From positions 1,268,224-1,332,223 of the forward strand of contig NZ_FQUP01000001.1 in NCBI RefSeq assembly GCF_900129325.1: 64,000 nt of DNA, written 5' to 3'. Source of the stretch: Kaistia soli DSM 19436. Lineage in GTDB: Bacteria; Pseudomonadota; Alphaproteobacteria; Rhizobiales; Kaistiaceae. The first letter of the stretch is position 1, and the number at the start of each line of letters is the position of its first letter. Made by a program: the position numbers and the translations under genes. This document shows, one piece after another, positions 1 through 8,855 of this stretch. Below the pieces are notes generated by a model. That model made no database searches. It saw nothing but the letters and a program-made list of their open reading frames with translations, and was not told where the DNA came from.

Positions 1-440
1 TCAACGCCTATTGCGTCGAAAGCGACCCTGTCGACCAGAGCGGCGTGATCGTCCAGGTCCGCGACGATCTGCCGGCCAATCCCTTTAACCTTCGCTACAC
101 AGGCCTCGTTGGTGGTGTCAGGCGCTATACATGGGATGCCGACCCGGCATCGACCGCGGCGCAGCTCAACCGCATATCGCAGTTCGTCATGCGGTCCCGG
201 CCGGGCTCCGGCTGGTCATGGGCTGACCTTCGCCCAATGCGTCTGTTTGTCGGTTACCCTCCATTCGACACGGTCGAACCCCTCACGGCCGGGCCGCACA
301 CGATCGGCATCGCGGCGGCCGACATCTTTGGCCGCCTGTCGCTCGTCCCTTCTGTCGTCGACGCAACACTCGACACGAGCGCGGAATCTCGCGTCGGCAA
401 GCTCGACCTGTCCAACCCGGCGAATTCCGCCTGGATCTAG
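1..440 (+). CDS. Phage tail adaptor-like protein, 5' end outside window
   Basis: The reading frame is open from base 3, upstream of the first GTG at 45, so this is the C-terminal part of a longer gene. I do not recognise a named family. Its last residues (GKLDLSNPANSAWI) resemble the end of the protein encoded at 4842-5249 (GQLDFSSPYNS). Both are followed by a small beta-rich protein and then an SGNH tail protein, so I infer the same role, a small tail-tip or connector protein. The next gene starts 11 bases downstream, consistent with one late phage operon. Confidence 0.6.
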   Translation, partial: NAYCVESDPVDQSGVIVQVRDDLPANPFNLRYTGLVGGVRRYTWDADPASTAAQLNRISQFVMRSRPGSGWSWADLRPMRLFVGYPPFDTVEPLTAGPHTIGIAAADIFGRLSLVPSVVDATLDTSAESRVGKLDLSNPANSAWI

Positions 441-451
441 GGATCATCACC

Positions 452-958
452 ATGACTGTGACCACAATCCCCATCCTTGACGGGACGGGGGCAGCCTTCG
501 ATCACACTGCGATCGACGACGGCAGCGGCAACATCCTGCTCGGCCGGGTGGCCTTTACGGCGGATGGTCTGACCCCGGTCAATCCGAGCTCGGAAGAAAA
601 GCAGGACGCGATCATCGCGGCGATCGCCGGCCTGTCGGCATCTCGCTGGCAGAGTGGCCCTGTCGTGCTGACGAATGCCGATCAGGCGCTGAAGGCCGCG
701 GGGGCCGCCGGCGTCAAGAATTGGGCGACCTGGGGCGTCCTGATCTGCGACGCCACATGGACCGCCAACACGGTGCAGATCCGCGACGGCACGACCGTGC
801 TGTTCAGCCTGCCGCTGCCGGCCGGCGCTGGCTACTACCCGATGCCAGCCGGTTTGGCGCTCGTCGGATCGGCGGCGACTGCGCTCAACATCAAGGCCGC
901 ATCCGCCGTGACCGGCGTCTGCACCGCCAATTTCGGCGGCCATTTCGGCTCCGCCTGA
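452..958 (+). CDS. Phage structural protein, unknown (168 aa)
   Basis: ATG start 11 bases after the previous stop, and no recognised domain. The N-terminus (PILDGTGAAF) is a short linker-like segment. The C-terminal half alternates small and hydrophobic residues and contains QIRDGTTVLFSLPLPAG, which looks like a beta-sandwich of the kind found in tail decoration or receptor proteins. It takes the same position in module 1 (before an SGNH protein) as the 5252-6061 gene in module 2. The function is inferred from position only. Confidence 0.6.
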   Translation: MTVTTIPILDGTGAAFDHTAIDDGSGNILLGRVAFTADGLTPVNPSSEEKQDAIIAAIAGLSASRWQSGPVVLTNADQALKAAGAAGVKNWATWGVLICDATWTANTVQIRDGTTVLFSLPLPAGAGYYPMPAGLALVGSAATALNIKAASAVTGVCTANFGGHFGSA

Positions 959-1001
959 TCCTCAAAACTTCGCCCGGTCGATCGAGAGAGGTCGCCTCCG
1001 C

Positions 1002-3149
1002 ATGCCCGACAATTTTGCGAACCTGCTGCCGCTCGTCTCGTCTGTCGATGATCTGGTGGGCAACAAGACGGTAGACGGCGTCACCTCGACAGTGCGCGTC
1101 CCGCGCGCCAACATCACGAACGGAGCGTCGCCGGCGGATATCATCGCGGTTGCCGACCGTGCGACCGCGCTCGAGGGGGACCTCGCACCTGGCGCGCGGG
1201 CGATGCGCGGCGGCGCGAACATCGCATCTGCCTCGACCATCAATCTCGGCGCGGCAACTGGCGACTTCGCGGCCGTCACCGGCACCGCGACCATCAGCGC
1301 TCTCGGAACCGCTCCAGCCGGGATCGAGCGGACGGTTTACTTTACCGGCGTGCTGATCCTCACCCACTCTGGCACGCTGGTGCTGCCGACGGGCGCCAAC
1401 ATTACGACTGCGGTCGGCGACGTCGCCATTTTCCGGTCGCATGGCGGCGGCGCATGGAGGTGCGTCAGCTTTTTGCGGGCGACTGGAGTATCCGTTGGGC
1501 TGAACAAGGCGGCCTCGGCGACGGTCATCACGGGAACCGACGACAGTCAGTATGTGACTTCGGCTGGCGACAAGGCGGCGCTCGAAGCGCGGGTCGGGCC
1601 GCTGGATATCAAGACATCGTATGTCACGATCGTCACCGATGATCGTTTCGCCTATGGCAAGCGCCTGATCTCCGTCGAGACGGATAGCAACGACGTCGGC
1701 TATCGGTTCAACACGGATGACGGATACCTCCGCTCCAAGCTCGCCCTGAATGGCGGCGCGACCATCACTGTTGCTTGGGACGACATCGCCGGCGAGAACG
1801 TGATCGCCATCAACCCGGCGGCGATCGATGTCCCCGATCAGTCGGCGATTTGGTTTCACATGGGCCGTCAGCTCGACCGGGCCGACGTCGATGCAAATCT
1901 CTACCTGACCAGAGGAATGCTGGTCGATGGTACGCAGGTCGATGGGAAGGCGGGTGCCACAGCGTCATCGTCGGCGCCCGTCTTGGCATCGGCCGTCGTC
2001 GCGCCGAGCCATATTGTCGAGGTCCTGGACGATGGGTCCGGCATGGCGCAAATCTACAAGCGCAGCCGCGCCGGCGGCATTCGAACGGCCCTGACGACGA
2101 GCGGTCCGAACGGCGTTCCGGCGCTGCTGCCAGACGGCGACACCATCCTCTATCCGAGCACGCGCAGTGGCTCGCGCACGCTCTATGCGCAATCGATCCT
2201 CACCGGCGGCGAGGTGCTGGCCGAGAGCGGGCCGGAATTGGTCGGCTTCGGCAATTCGCTCATGGACCCCGGCTTCCTGCCGAGCCTGACGCCGCTCGGC
2301 TATACAGTCGACATCGAAGGCCGCTCGGGCCAGCGCGACGATCATATTGCGGCCCGTATGGGCGCTGTGCCTGTCACTCTTGTTGTCTCGGGAAACACCA
2401 TCCCGACCAGCGGCAATGTCGCCGTGTCTTCGATCACGCCAGACATTTTCGACCACCTTGACGTCGATTGCTCTTTCCGCATCGAAGTTCTGGGGGCCGC
2501 AGGCGAGGTCATCCCCGGCAAGCTCACCAAGGTCTTCTCGACGGGTGTTATCGGCTTCACGCGCTACTTCGCCGGTGACGCGGTCACGGTCCCCAATCCG
2601 GCGACCATGCGCGTCATCTCGGGCAAGGGAGAGGGTACGCTTGACCCGTCAGCAGCCCTGAGCCTGGATGTTCTGCGTCGCCGTACAGCGCTGCTCTATC
2701 CCAATTTCAATTCGATCACGATTGTCGATGGCTCTTACCCGACCTCGGCCATCATCGCCCGAAACGCGGCAATGGTCGCGGCGCTCTTGCCCGTCATCAA
2801 GCGCTTTGCGTGGATCGGGGACGTCTGTGGCTATAGCCGTCTGACGGCGGCCCAGGCCGGAGGCTCTTACGCCGGCACGATCCCTGCGGACGATGTAGCC
2901 AGTCAGGTGTTGATTGAGCGCACTATCGCCATCAATGAGGCCAACCGCGCGGCTTGGGGTCCGAACTACTTCGACCAGACCGCCTACATGAAGTCGCGTG
3001 GCTATACGACGGTCAAAACTGTCAATGGCGTTGCCTACGACATCGTGCTGCCGTCGATCCTCACGGACGGCGTCCATCATGGGACGCTCGGCAAAACCGA
3101 AATTGCCCGAGGCATCGATCTTCATCTCAAGAGCCTTTACGGAGCCTGA
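1002..3149 (+). CDS. Phage tail protein with SGNH-hydrolase-like domain (copy 1)
   Basis: 715 aa. The N-terminal 400 residues are tail-fibre-like, with repeated Gly/Ala/Thr beta segments. The C-terminal third resembles an SGNH hydrolase. Block I reads GFGNSLMD with Ser419, but the usual Asp before the Ser is Asn418. Block II is GRSGQRDDHIAARMG. Block V is DGVHHG with Asp689 and His692. Block III has no clear GxN asparagine (the local sequence is VDGSYPTS). A beta insertion (SGNTIPTSGNVAVSSI) matches one in the 6068-7582 protein. Such domains in tail proteins usually de-esterify surface polysaccharide. Activity is doubtful given the missing block III Asn. Confidence 0.75.
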   Translation: MPDNFANLLPLVSSVDDLVGNKTVDGVTSTVRVPRANITNGASPADIIAVADRATALEGDLAPGARAMRGGANIASASTINLGAATGDFAAVTGTATISALGTAPAGIERTVYFTGVLILTHSGTLVLPTGANITTAVGDVAIFRSHGGGAWRCVSFLRATGVSVGLNKAASATVITGTDDSQYVTSAGDKAALEARVGPLDIKTSYVTIVTDDRFAYGKRLISVETDSNDVGYRFNTDDGYLRSKLALNGGATITVAWDDIAGENVIAINPAAIDVPDQSAIWFHMGRQLDRADVDANLYLTRGMLVDGTQVDGKAGATASSSAPVLASAVVAPSHIVEVLDDGSGMAQIYKRSRAGGIRTALTTSGPNGVPALLPDGDTILYPSTRSGSRTLYAQSILTGGEVLAESGPELVGFGNSLMDPGFLPSLTPLGYTVDIEGRSGQRDDHIAARMGAVPVTLVVSGNTIPTSGNVAVSSITPDIFDHLDVDCSFRIEVLGAAGEVIPGKLTKVFSTGVIGFTRYFAGDAVTVPNPATMRVISGKGEGTLDPSAALSLDVLRRRTALLYPNFNSITIVDGSYPTSAIIARNAAMVAALLPVIKRFAWIGDVCGYSRLTAAQAGGSYAGTIPADDVASQVLIERTIAINEANRAAWGPNYFDQTAYMKSRGYTTVKTVNGVAYDIVLPSILTDGVHHGTLGKTEIARGIDLHLKSLYGA

Positions 3150-3155
3150 CCCGCC

Positions 3156-4235
3156 ATGGCCAACACGCGCGTTTTCAGATCGCCTAACGCCCTGCAAAGC
3201 ACGACGGGCCTGGTCCGCATCGGCAAGCACCCGATCCTTTCATATGGCATCAACCCGGCTGCCTTCCTGTTCTGCAAAGACTTCTCACGCCAGGAGGTCA
3301 TCAATCAGTCCGCGATCCCGATCATCAATGCTCCAATTGGCGATCTCAGCGATACCGGCACCCCAACCGGGTTGTTGAAAACCGACACCCTCGCCCGTTC
3401 CGGCGGCGGGAAGCTGACTGGCATCTTGACCGCCGGGGCGCTGACGAGCGTCACGATCGATAATGGCGGCGGTTCATATAGCTCTGCCCCGCGCGTCTAC
3501 GTCTATGGCGATGGCACTGGAGCCGCTGTCACAGCCATTGTGACGGCTGGTGTCATTACTGGCTACACGATCACGAATCCCGGCAGTGGCTATACCTTCA
3601 TCGATCTCTATGTCGCGGGCGCTCGGATCATCGCCGGCAAAGGGCTGCAGATCGGGGACAACCAATCGACGCGCGTTCAGGTCGACACGGGCGCACAGTT
3701 GTTTCAGGCCAATCTCGGCCACGATTACTATGTTGCCGCCCACGTCACTGTGCCCTCTAAGACCGACGCGACCAACCCCAATATCATCTCCAAGATGGCG
3801 GGCAACGGAAATGGAACCGCCGGCATCTATCTTTCTTGGGGGCCGTCGACGGGAGGTCGCATAGACGGCAAGTTCTCCGGTTATACAGGCGGCAACGGAG
3901 ACATCGGCCTTGCCTCCATTACCGGGGTCGGCGCCCCGGACAACGCCCCACACCACCTTGCCATTGCGATCGAGGGGGGCTTTCCGAAAGTCTACAAGGA
4001 CAACACCCTTCGCGCGGTCGGGGCCTCCGTCGCGGCGACGCCGCTGACTGCCCTCACGCAGGAGATGGTCATCGGAAACCGCGGCGGCGTGATCGGTTTC
4101 ACCGGCCATGCTGGCATGGTTGTGCATCTGTCCTACACGGTCGATCTCACCGTCGCCGGGATTACGGCAGCACAAATGAATGCAATCGACTTGGCCGCTC
4201 AGCGGGCCGGCAGTCTAACATGGCTCGCCGCCTGA
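3156..4235 (+). CDS. Phage tail protein with concanavalin-like (LamG-type) C-terminal domain
   Basis: 359 aa, ATG six bases after the SGNH gene. Residues of about 95-145 form the Gly-rich segment common in tail fibres (NGGGSYSSAPRVYVYGDG followed by NPGSGYT). The C-terminal half (HDYYVAAHVTVPSK, IYLSWGPS, HHLAIAIEGG) has the strand pattern of a concanavalin-like lectin/glucanase sandwich, with the final strand turned by NAIDLAAQRAGSLTW. It probably binds a cell-surface glycan. It is the last gene of tail module 1. Confidence 0.7.
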   Translation: MANTRVFRSPNALQSTTGLVRIGKHPILSYGINPAAFLFCKDFSRQEVINQSAIPIINAPIGDLSDTGTPTGLLKTDTLARSGGGKLTGILTAGALTSVTIDNGGGSYSSAPRVYVYGDGTGAAVTAIVTAGVITGYTITNPGSGYTFIDLYVAGARIIAGKGLQIGDNQSTRVQVDTGAQLFQANLGHDYYVAAHVTVPSKTDATNPNIISKMAGNGNGTAGIYLSWGPSTGGRIDGKFSGYTGGNGDIGLASITGVGAPDNAPHHLAIAIEGGFPKVYKDNTLRAVGASVAATPLTALTQEMVIGNRGGVIGFTGHAGMVVHLSYTVDLTVAGITAAQMNAIDLAAQRAGSLTWLAA

Positions 4236-4841
4236 ATATTCGCGACGGCTGGCGATCTTGAAAGGAGCGGGCGGCCCGGTCAGCTGTGCTGTCCGGACTG
4301 CGGGGCCGATCCGGCAAGTCTGTCCCCGCCCGACGTCAGTGACCTTACCGTCGCCGCCGCTGCTGTGCACAGCCCGGTAAGACTCTGCCGCGTCGGGTTT
4401 TGATAGCAAGTGAGAGTATCAGATGTTCACGATGCAGCGCGCTGCTGACGGGTATCGACGCTGGCACCGTAACAACCTTCGCGGAGATCGACGCCGCCGG
4501 TTGGCCGGCCTGATCATGGCGACGCTCATCGATATCGACGTGTGGCGGGGCAATCCACTGTTTCTGCGGTTGGCGGGTCATACCTCTCAGCCGCGGGGTC
4601 GCAGCGCTTCGATCATGAACACAGACATCAAACGGTTGAAGCCTAGCATTCGTGCTCTCGTTTCTAAAACTTTTGGGTGTGGGACTCCACTTGCGCAATG
4701 CACAATGATACAACTCATTGGCTGTATTAATTCCTTCGGGGGAAGGGTTGCGATGGGGCTATACCGGCTTTGCCAAGGTATCGTTACACCGTTTGAGGGG
4801 GGATGCGCGGGACGAGTTGATGGCAATTGGAAGGCTCGGTT
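4236..4841 (+). pseudogene. Decayed remnant of a third tail module
   Basis: No intact gene spans this 600-base stretch. Around 4360 one frame reads SDLTVAAAAVHSPV, like a phage repeat segment. Bases 4442-4513 encode a C-terminal tail (GIDAGTVTTFAEIDAAGWPA, then stop). At 4516 a new frame begins MATLIDIDVWRGN, matching the start of the next gene (TLQDIDVWRGNNL), but the homology ends after 13 residues. From about 4600 to 4800 the DNA is clearly more AT-rich. A frame from ATG 4615 to 4845 (76 aa) has no recognisable content. I read this as a deleted, partly replaced module copy. Confidence 0.5.
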
Positions 4842-5249
4842 ATGAGCCTGCCCACACTGCAAGATATTGACGTTTGGCGCGGCAATAACCTCCCGCCAAT
4901 CGAATGGCCTTGGCCGGACGGCTATGTGGCTACGGTCGACTGCCAGCTAACGATCTGGAGCGGAGCAGAACTGCTGATTGTCGCGGACGGTGGCGGCAGC
5001 CTGATCGTTGATACCGTCGCCCGCAAATTCATCTGGTCCCGCACGTTAGCGGAGAGCCGCATGATCCCCTTCGGCCGCATCGCTCAGTATGAAATTGAGG
5101 ATCGGGACGGCGGCGAAACGACGATTTTCTACGGCGCCGTCAATGGGCTGGGCGGACTCAACCTCGATAGCGACGAGCCGCAGGCGACGGGCCAGCTCGA
5201 TTTCTCCAGTCCTTACAATTCCGGAAACCTTCTCCTCGGGTGGGTGTGA
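4842..5249 (+). CDS. Phage tail adaptor-like protein (135 aa)
   Basis: The start is taken at ATG 4842 (MSLPTLQDIDVWRGN), with a GGAAGG-type site just upstream; an in-frame TTG at 4827 is less likely. There is no named family. The protein is short, acidic and rich in Trp and Gly, with strand-like segments (VDCQLTIWSGAELLIVADG). The C-terminus resembles that of the first gene in the window. It opens tail module 2, and its first residues are repeated in the remnant at 4516. It may be a connector or chaperone-like tail component. Confidence 0.6.
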   Translation: MSLPTLQDIDVWRGNNLPPIEWPWPDGYVATVDCQLTIWSGAELLIVADGGGSLIVDTVARKFIWSRTLAESRMIPFGRIAQYEIEDRDGGETTIFYGAVNGLGGLNLDSDEPQATGQLDFSSPYNSGNLLLGWV

Positions 5250-5251
5250 TC

Positions 5252-6061
5252 ATGTCAGGCTCAATCGTTACCAAGCCCATCCGCGATGGCGCCGGCAACC
5301 TCATGCAGATTCAGTGCTGGGACTTGTCTGGGACAGGCGCGGGGCCTTTCGTCCCCCTTCAGTTTCTGTCGTCGGCCAGCGGTCTCGGCGTTGTCGACTT
5401 CGAGGCGTTGTCTGCGACGCAGGTCGCTGCGATCAACGCCATCACGTCCACGATTGACGATGGCGTTCCGATCACCGCGGCGGCGTTGCCGTTGCCGGCG
5501 GGCGCCGCGTTGGAAGCTGGCGGCAATCTGGCAGCGATCAATACCAAGCTCGGCACTGCTCTGCCGCTTCCGGTCGGCGCCGCTGCTGACGCCAGCTTAG
5601 GCGGGGCAAACGCCGACGCGGCGGCAGACACAGGCGCGAGCACGACCAATGGCTTCCTGCGTTGGCTTCGCGACAAGTTCGTCGCCGGCATCACGCTCGC
5701 GGCCAGCTCAGCGGTCATCGGCAAGGTCGGCATTCAGATCGGCGGCGCCGACGTCGCCGCAGCCAACCCGATACCGGTCAGTTCTGCCCCCGGAACACTC
5801 ACCTATGGGCAGATCGTCATGACTGGCTCCGCGGTCCAACTCCCGTCCCGCGCACTGGTGAATGGTCTTGTGATCAAGGCGCGCGACACCAATGCCGGAA
5901 ACGGTTTCGTTGGCGCCTCAGGTGTCACGGCGACCGATAATGGGACTGGCAACGGCTATCGCCTCTCGCCGGGAGACGCATGGTCCGGCACGCCAACGAA
6001 CGCCAACCAAGTCTATGTCATCGGCACCGCCGGTGATGTCTTCTATTTCACCGGGAGCTAG
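5252..6061 (+). CDS. Phage structural protein with C-terminal beta domain (269 aa)
   Basis: ATG 5252 follows the previous stop by two bases; the frame opens earlier at GTG 5240, but ATG fits better. The middle is low-complexity Ala/Gly/Pro (PLPAGAALEAGGNLAAINTKLG), as in phage proteins that link tail parts. The C-terminal 75 residues (PSRALVNGLVIKARDTNAGN to QVYVIGTAGDVFYF) resemble small phage domains with conserved LxPGD and YVIGTAGD turns. Equivalent in position to the 452-958 gene. Structural role inferred. Confidence 0.6.
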   Translation: MSGSIVTKPIRDGAGNLMQIQCWDLSGTGAGPFVPLQFLSSASGLGVVDFEALSATQVAAINAITSTIDDGVPITAAALPLPAGAALEAGGNLAAINTKLGTALPLPVGAAADASLGGANADAAADTGASTTNGFLRWLRDKFVAGITLAASSAVIGKVGIQIGGADVAAANPIPVSSAPGTLTYGQIVMTGSAVQLPSRALVNGLVIKARDTNAGNGFVGASGVTATDNGTGNGYRLSPGDAWSGTPTNANQVYVIGTAGDVFYFTGS

Positions 6062-6067
6062 GCCGCC

Positions 6068-7582
6068 ATGCCGATCCCCGCTATTCCCCCCACCGGCATT
6101 GTAGTTGCAACTAAGGCCACCGCCGCTGATCGCACGCAGACGGGGTTGGATCGTGTTCAGACCGGCGCCGACGTCATTTTGGCTAATGCGGCGCGTGACG
6201 CTGCACTGGCCTATACCAACGCCAAGGCTGACATCGCGACGGGCCGCGCATCCGTCGCGGACGGCCAGTATTTTGCCGTGATCGGCACAGTCGGTTCCGG
6301 TATCGCGGCCACGCTCTACCGCCGGGACAGCAGCACCACGCAGACTCTCGTCAACAGGCTGCCGGCGTCGGACGCGATTGTCACCGATGGCAGTTTCGGA
6401 GCGTTCACCATCCAGGCGCTTCATCCAGACACCGGATATCTCGGCGTAATCACTGCCCCGGCTTTTACCGGCTCGGGCAAAGAAAAGATCCTGATGATCA
6501 AGCGGGATGGCACCATTCAATTGGCCGCCTCCGCCGACAGCATTGTCCCCGCAGACGCGCTGGGCCCTGACGCAGTCCGCCTCTTGCCCGCCGGAGCGTC
6601 CTCAAGGTTTGTCCATCGCGACAGCGGCTACCTCATTCCCTTCGAGGCAGGTGGCGTCCTGCTCGGCGGCTTCACGGCCGAGGGCAAATTCCGCGCCGTG
6701 CTCGACGAACAGTCGGTGTTTCCGGCCGGTATCGGCGGCGGCAGCGCGATCACTATGCCGACAAAGTCGCTCTCCATGTGGGGCGACAGCATCACGGCCA
6801 ATATGACTGGCAGCGCTATCGCGGCGCTGATCGGCCAGACCTTCAACAATATGGGCAGGGGGGGTCAGCGCTCGGGCGAGATCGCGGCGCGGCAGGGCAG
6901 CAAGCCGCTGCTCGTCACGCCGACCGGCAACACGATTCCGGCGTCTGGCTCCGTCGTCCTGACGGCGATTTCCGATGACGTGCTCTTTAATGCCGGCACT
7001 TGGCCGAGCAACATCGCTGTTGTGCTTCAGGGGGTTGAGGGCAGCCTCACAGCGGTGTCCGGTGGCGTCGGTGGCAATCCTGTCGGCAGCGGCGTCTACA
7101 CCTTCACCCGAACCTCGCCCGGCAGCGCCGTCGCGTGTCCGCCTAACAGCGTGATGACGGTTTCCAACGCGGCGCTCTACCGGGGCGACACGATTTATCT
7201 GTGGGTCGGGCACAACAATGCCGGTCAGGCCGCGGTGATCACCGACCTCGAGCGGATGGTTCGCTACCTCACGCCGACCATCCAGCGCGTGCGCATCCTC
7301 ACGCTGATCAATGACGGCGGCTCCGCCCAGGCGACGAACAAGGCGATTAAGGCCCGCTTCCCAGCCCATATGGTGTTCGACATCAGGCAATATCTGATGG
7401 ATTTCGGCCTCTCCGACTGCGGCATGACGGCCGACAGCGCGGATCTCGCTGCGATCGCCGCCGGCAATATCCCGCCGCAGCTTCGCGGCGGCGACAGCAT
7501 TCACCCCTCCTCGACCTGCAACACGCTGTGCATCGAGCCGGCGATCGCGCGGGATTACCTCAACCAGGGCTGGAACAGATAA
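6068..7582 (+). CDS. Phage tail SGNH hydrolase (copy 2, complete catalytic set)
   Basis: 504 aa. Residues 1-230 are the tail-attachment part. The C-terminal half is an SGNH hydrolase with block I MWGDSIT (Asp240, Ser241), block II GQRSGEIAARQG, block III WVGHNN (Asn383) and block V DSIH (Asp476, His479). The insertion after block II (GNTIPASGSVVLTAISDD) is shared with copy 1 at 1002-3149. Members of this superfamily remove acetyl or other esters from carbohydrates. In a tail tip it would be expected to modify the host surface during adsorption. The stop overlaps the next ATG (TAATG). Confidence 0.8.
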   Translation: MPIPAIPPTGIVVATKATAADRTQTGLDRVQTGADVILANAARDAALAYTNAKADIATGRASVADGQYFAVIGTVGSGIAATLYRRDSSTTQTLVNRLPASDAIVTDGSFGAFTIQALHPDTGYLGVITAPAFTGSGKEKILMIKRDGTIQLAASADSIVPADALGPDAVRLLPAGASSRFVHRDSGYLIPFEAGGVLLGGFTAEGKFRAVLDEQSVFPAGIGGGSAITMPTKSLSMWGDSITANMTGSAIAALIGQTFNNMGRGGQRSGEIAARQGSKPLLVTPTGNTIPASGSVVLTAISDDVLFNAGTWPSNIAVVLQGVEGSLTAVSGGVGGNPVGSGVYTFTRTSPGSAVACPPNSVMTVSNAALYRGDTIYLWVGHNNAGQAAVITDLERMVRYLTPTIQRVRILTLINDGGSAQATNKAIKARFPAHMVFDIRQYLMDFGLSDCGMTADSADLAAIAAGNIPPQLRGGDSIHPSSTCNTLCIEPAIARDYLNQGWNR

Positions 7583-8475
7583 TGGGCTTCGTATTGTCCG
7601 GCGCTGATGCGCCCACCAAGCCGTCTCCCTTCGGCAAGCTGCTTGATGACCCCTTGATGTCGGAGGGGACACTTGCGCTTTGGGATCCGCGCCATCATCT
7701 ATGCGCGTTTACGGGTGTCCCCATTCAGAGCCAGGTCATCGGCAACGCTGCCAAGAACCAGGCGGCGATTGTGCTCGGGCTTGATGCGTCGCTGCTCGAC
7801 TTCACAGCGTCCGTTACCGTCACGGGCACGACTGAGATCAAGATCGAGCGCTCCGGCAAGGGCGGGCTGCATACGATCCTGTCGCAGGTCAATGAAACGG
7901 TTTCGAACAACAAGTGCGTGTTCAACGGGCCATCGGCTCTTCGCGACTATCTCTTCAATCTCGTGCCTTCCGGGGCAGTTGGCATCTGCATCTGGCAGCG
8001 GGTGACACGCAGCGCAATCGCTGCGGGGCCGAGTGCTTCCACGACGCACCTGGTTTCGTCTTCGTCTGGAAATGTCTTTTTGTGGGCTGCTCCCGGAGGT
8101 TCGCTCAACGGAGCTTCTCCGCTCGGAACATTTTCCGCGAACAGTGCCGAGGGCGCCAGGTTCAACACCATCGGTATCAACGCCTGGAGCGGGACAAAGC
8201 CTGGATCGTCCAACAGTACCGGGCTTCAGATTGGCGGTTCGCCCGGAGGTGTCACTGGGAACGCGAATAACAACAAGAAGTCGTCCAACATCCTTTACCG
8301 GGTGCAGATCGAAGACCTAACGAAATCGAAGCGCTCCAACAGCGGCTTCGGCGGCACGGTCACCGAGGAATACAATGCCTTCCAGGCCGCCATGTATGCC
8401 CAGTTCCAGAAGGAATTCGCGGCCGGTGGCGCCTTCTATGGCGACACCTTCACCGATCCGGCAACGTTCCCATAG
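7582..8475 (+). CDS. Phage tail protein, unknown (297 aa)
   Basis: The ATG at 7582 overlaps the previous stop by one base. No named domain. Residues of about 35-230 look like a lectin-type beta sandwich (TEIKIERSGKGGLHTILSQ, VGICIWQRVT, NVFLWAAPGG, RFNTIGINAWSG), consistent with a LamG-like fold. The C-terminal helix (YNAFQAAMYAQFQKEF) ends the tail gene block. In module order it matches the concanavalin-like gene at 3156-4235. A receptor-binding role is inferred. Confidence 0.6.
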   Translation: MGFVLSGADAPTKPSPFGKLLDDPLMSEGTLALWDPRHHLCAFTGVPIQSQVIGNAAKNQAAIVLGLDASLLDFTASVTVTGTTEIKIERSGKGGLHTILSQVNETVSNNKCVFNGPSALRDYLFNLVPSGAVGICIWQRVTRSAIAAGPSASTTHLVSSSSGNVFLWAAPGGSLNGASPLGTFSANSAEGARFNTIGINAWSGTKPGSSNSTGLQIGGSPGGVTGNANNNKKSSNILYRVQIEDLTKSKRSNSGFGGTVTEEYNAFQAAMYAQFQKEFAAGGAFYGDTFTDPATFP

Positions 8476-8519
8476 GGACGGCCTGACGGCCTGATCCACT
8501 CATCTTCCGGAGACACTAC

Positions 8520-8585
8520 ATGACCGCGCTCACGGCGGCGCAGATCCGCGCGCTGGCGGCTCGAGCAGGATTGCCTGAGGCCTGA
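8520..8585 (+). pseudogene. Truncated start of a lost gene (21 codons)
   Basis: A CCGGAG ribosome site and ATG 8520 open a frame MTALTAAQIRALAARAGLPEA that stops at 8583. The sequence looks like the N-terminal helix of a longer protein, and coding character ends abruptly. It sits where phages often carry a tail-linked or peptidoglycan-related gene. Most likely a deletion remnant; a genuine micro-peptide is possible. Confidence 0.35.
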
Positions 8586-8694
8586 CTGAGAGGACTCTTG
8601 TACTGCTTTGAAACCGGTCTTAAGGCAACTGTATCTGCCCCCTCAGACTGTGCAGAACCAAGTGGCGCCAGCTGCAAACACGAGTCGCATGCCA

Positions 8695-8727
8695 CAGCGG
8701 AGGCCTCTTTCGGGAGGCCTACCGCTG
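8695..8727. terminator. Strong hairpin between tail and lysis genes
   Basis: CAGCGGAGGCCTC pairs with GAGGCCT-A-CCGCTG around a TTTCGG loop: a 13-bp stem with one bulged A. No T-run follows on either strand, so it may be a factor-assisted terminator or a processing site between the tail and lysis transcripts. The rest of 8586-8855 is non-coding, and I see nothing else in it apart from smaller GGCC-rich dyads near 8745-8775. Confidence 0.5.
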
Positions 8728-8855
8728 TCGCGAAAGAGGGGGCCGGTTGCGGCCGGCCTCGAGGCCGCGCGAGCTGAGGCGTCTGCCGGCTCCTTTCCCG
8801 CAAAGCGTGGTAGGGCAGGGGAGGGGGTCTTTATGCCAAGCCCCGGTCAGCGACC

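Noticed and set aside
6602-7672. A 356-codon minus-strand frame opposite the second SGNH gene
   Set aside because: It runs against the phage late operon, has Arg-rich shadow composition, and the plus strand has all SGNH blocks.
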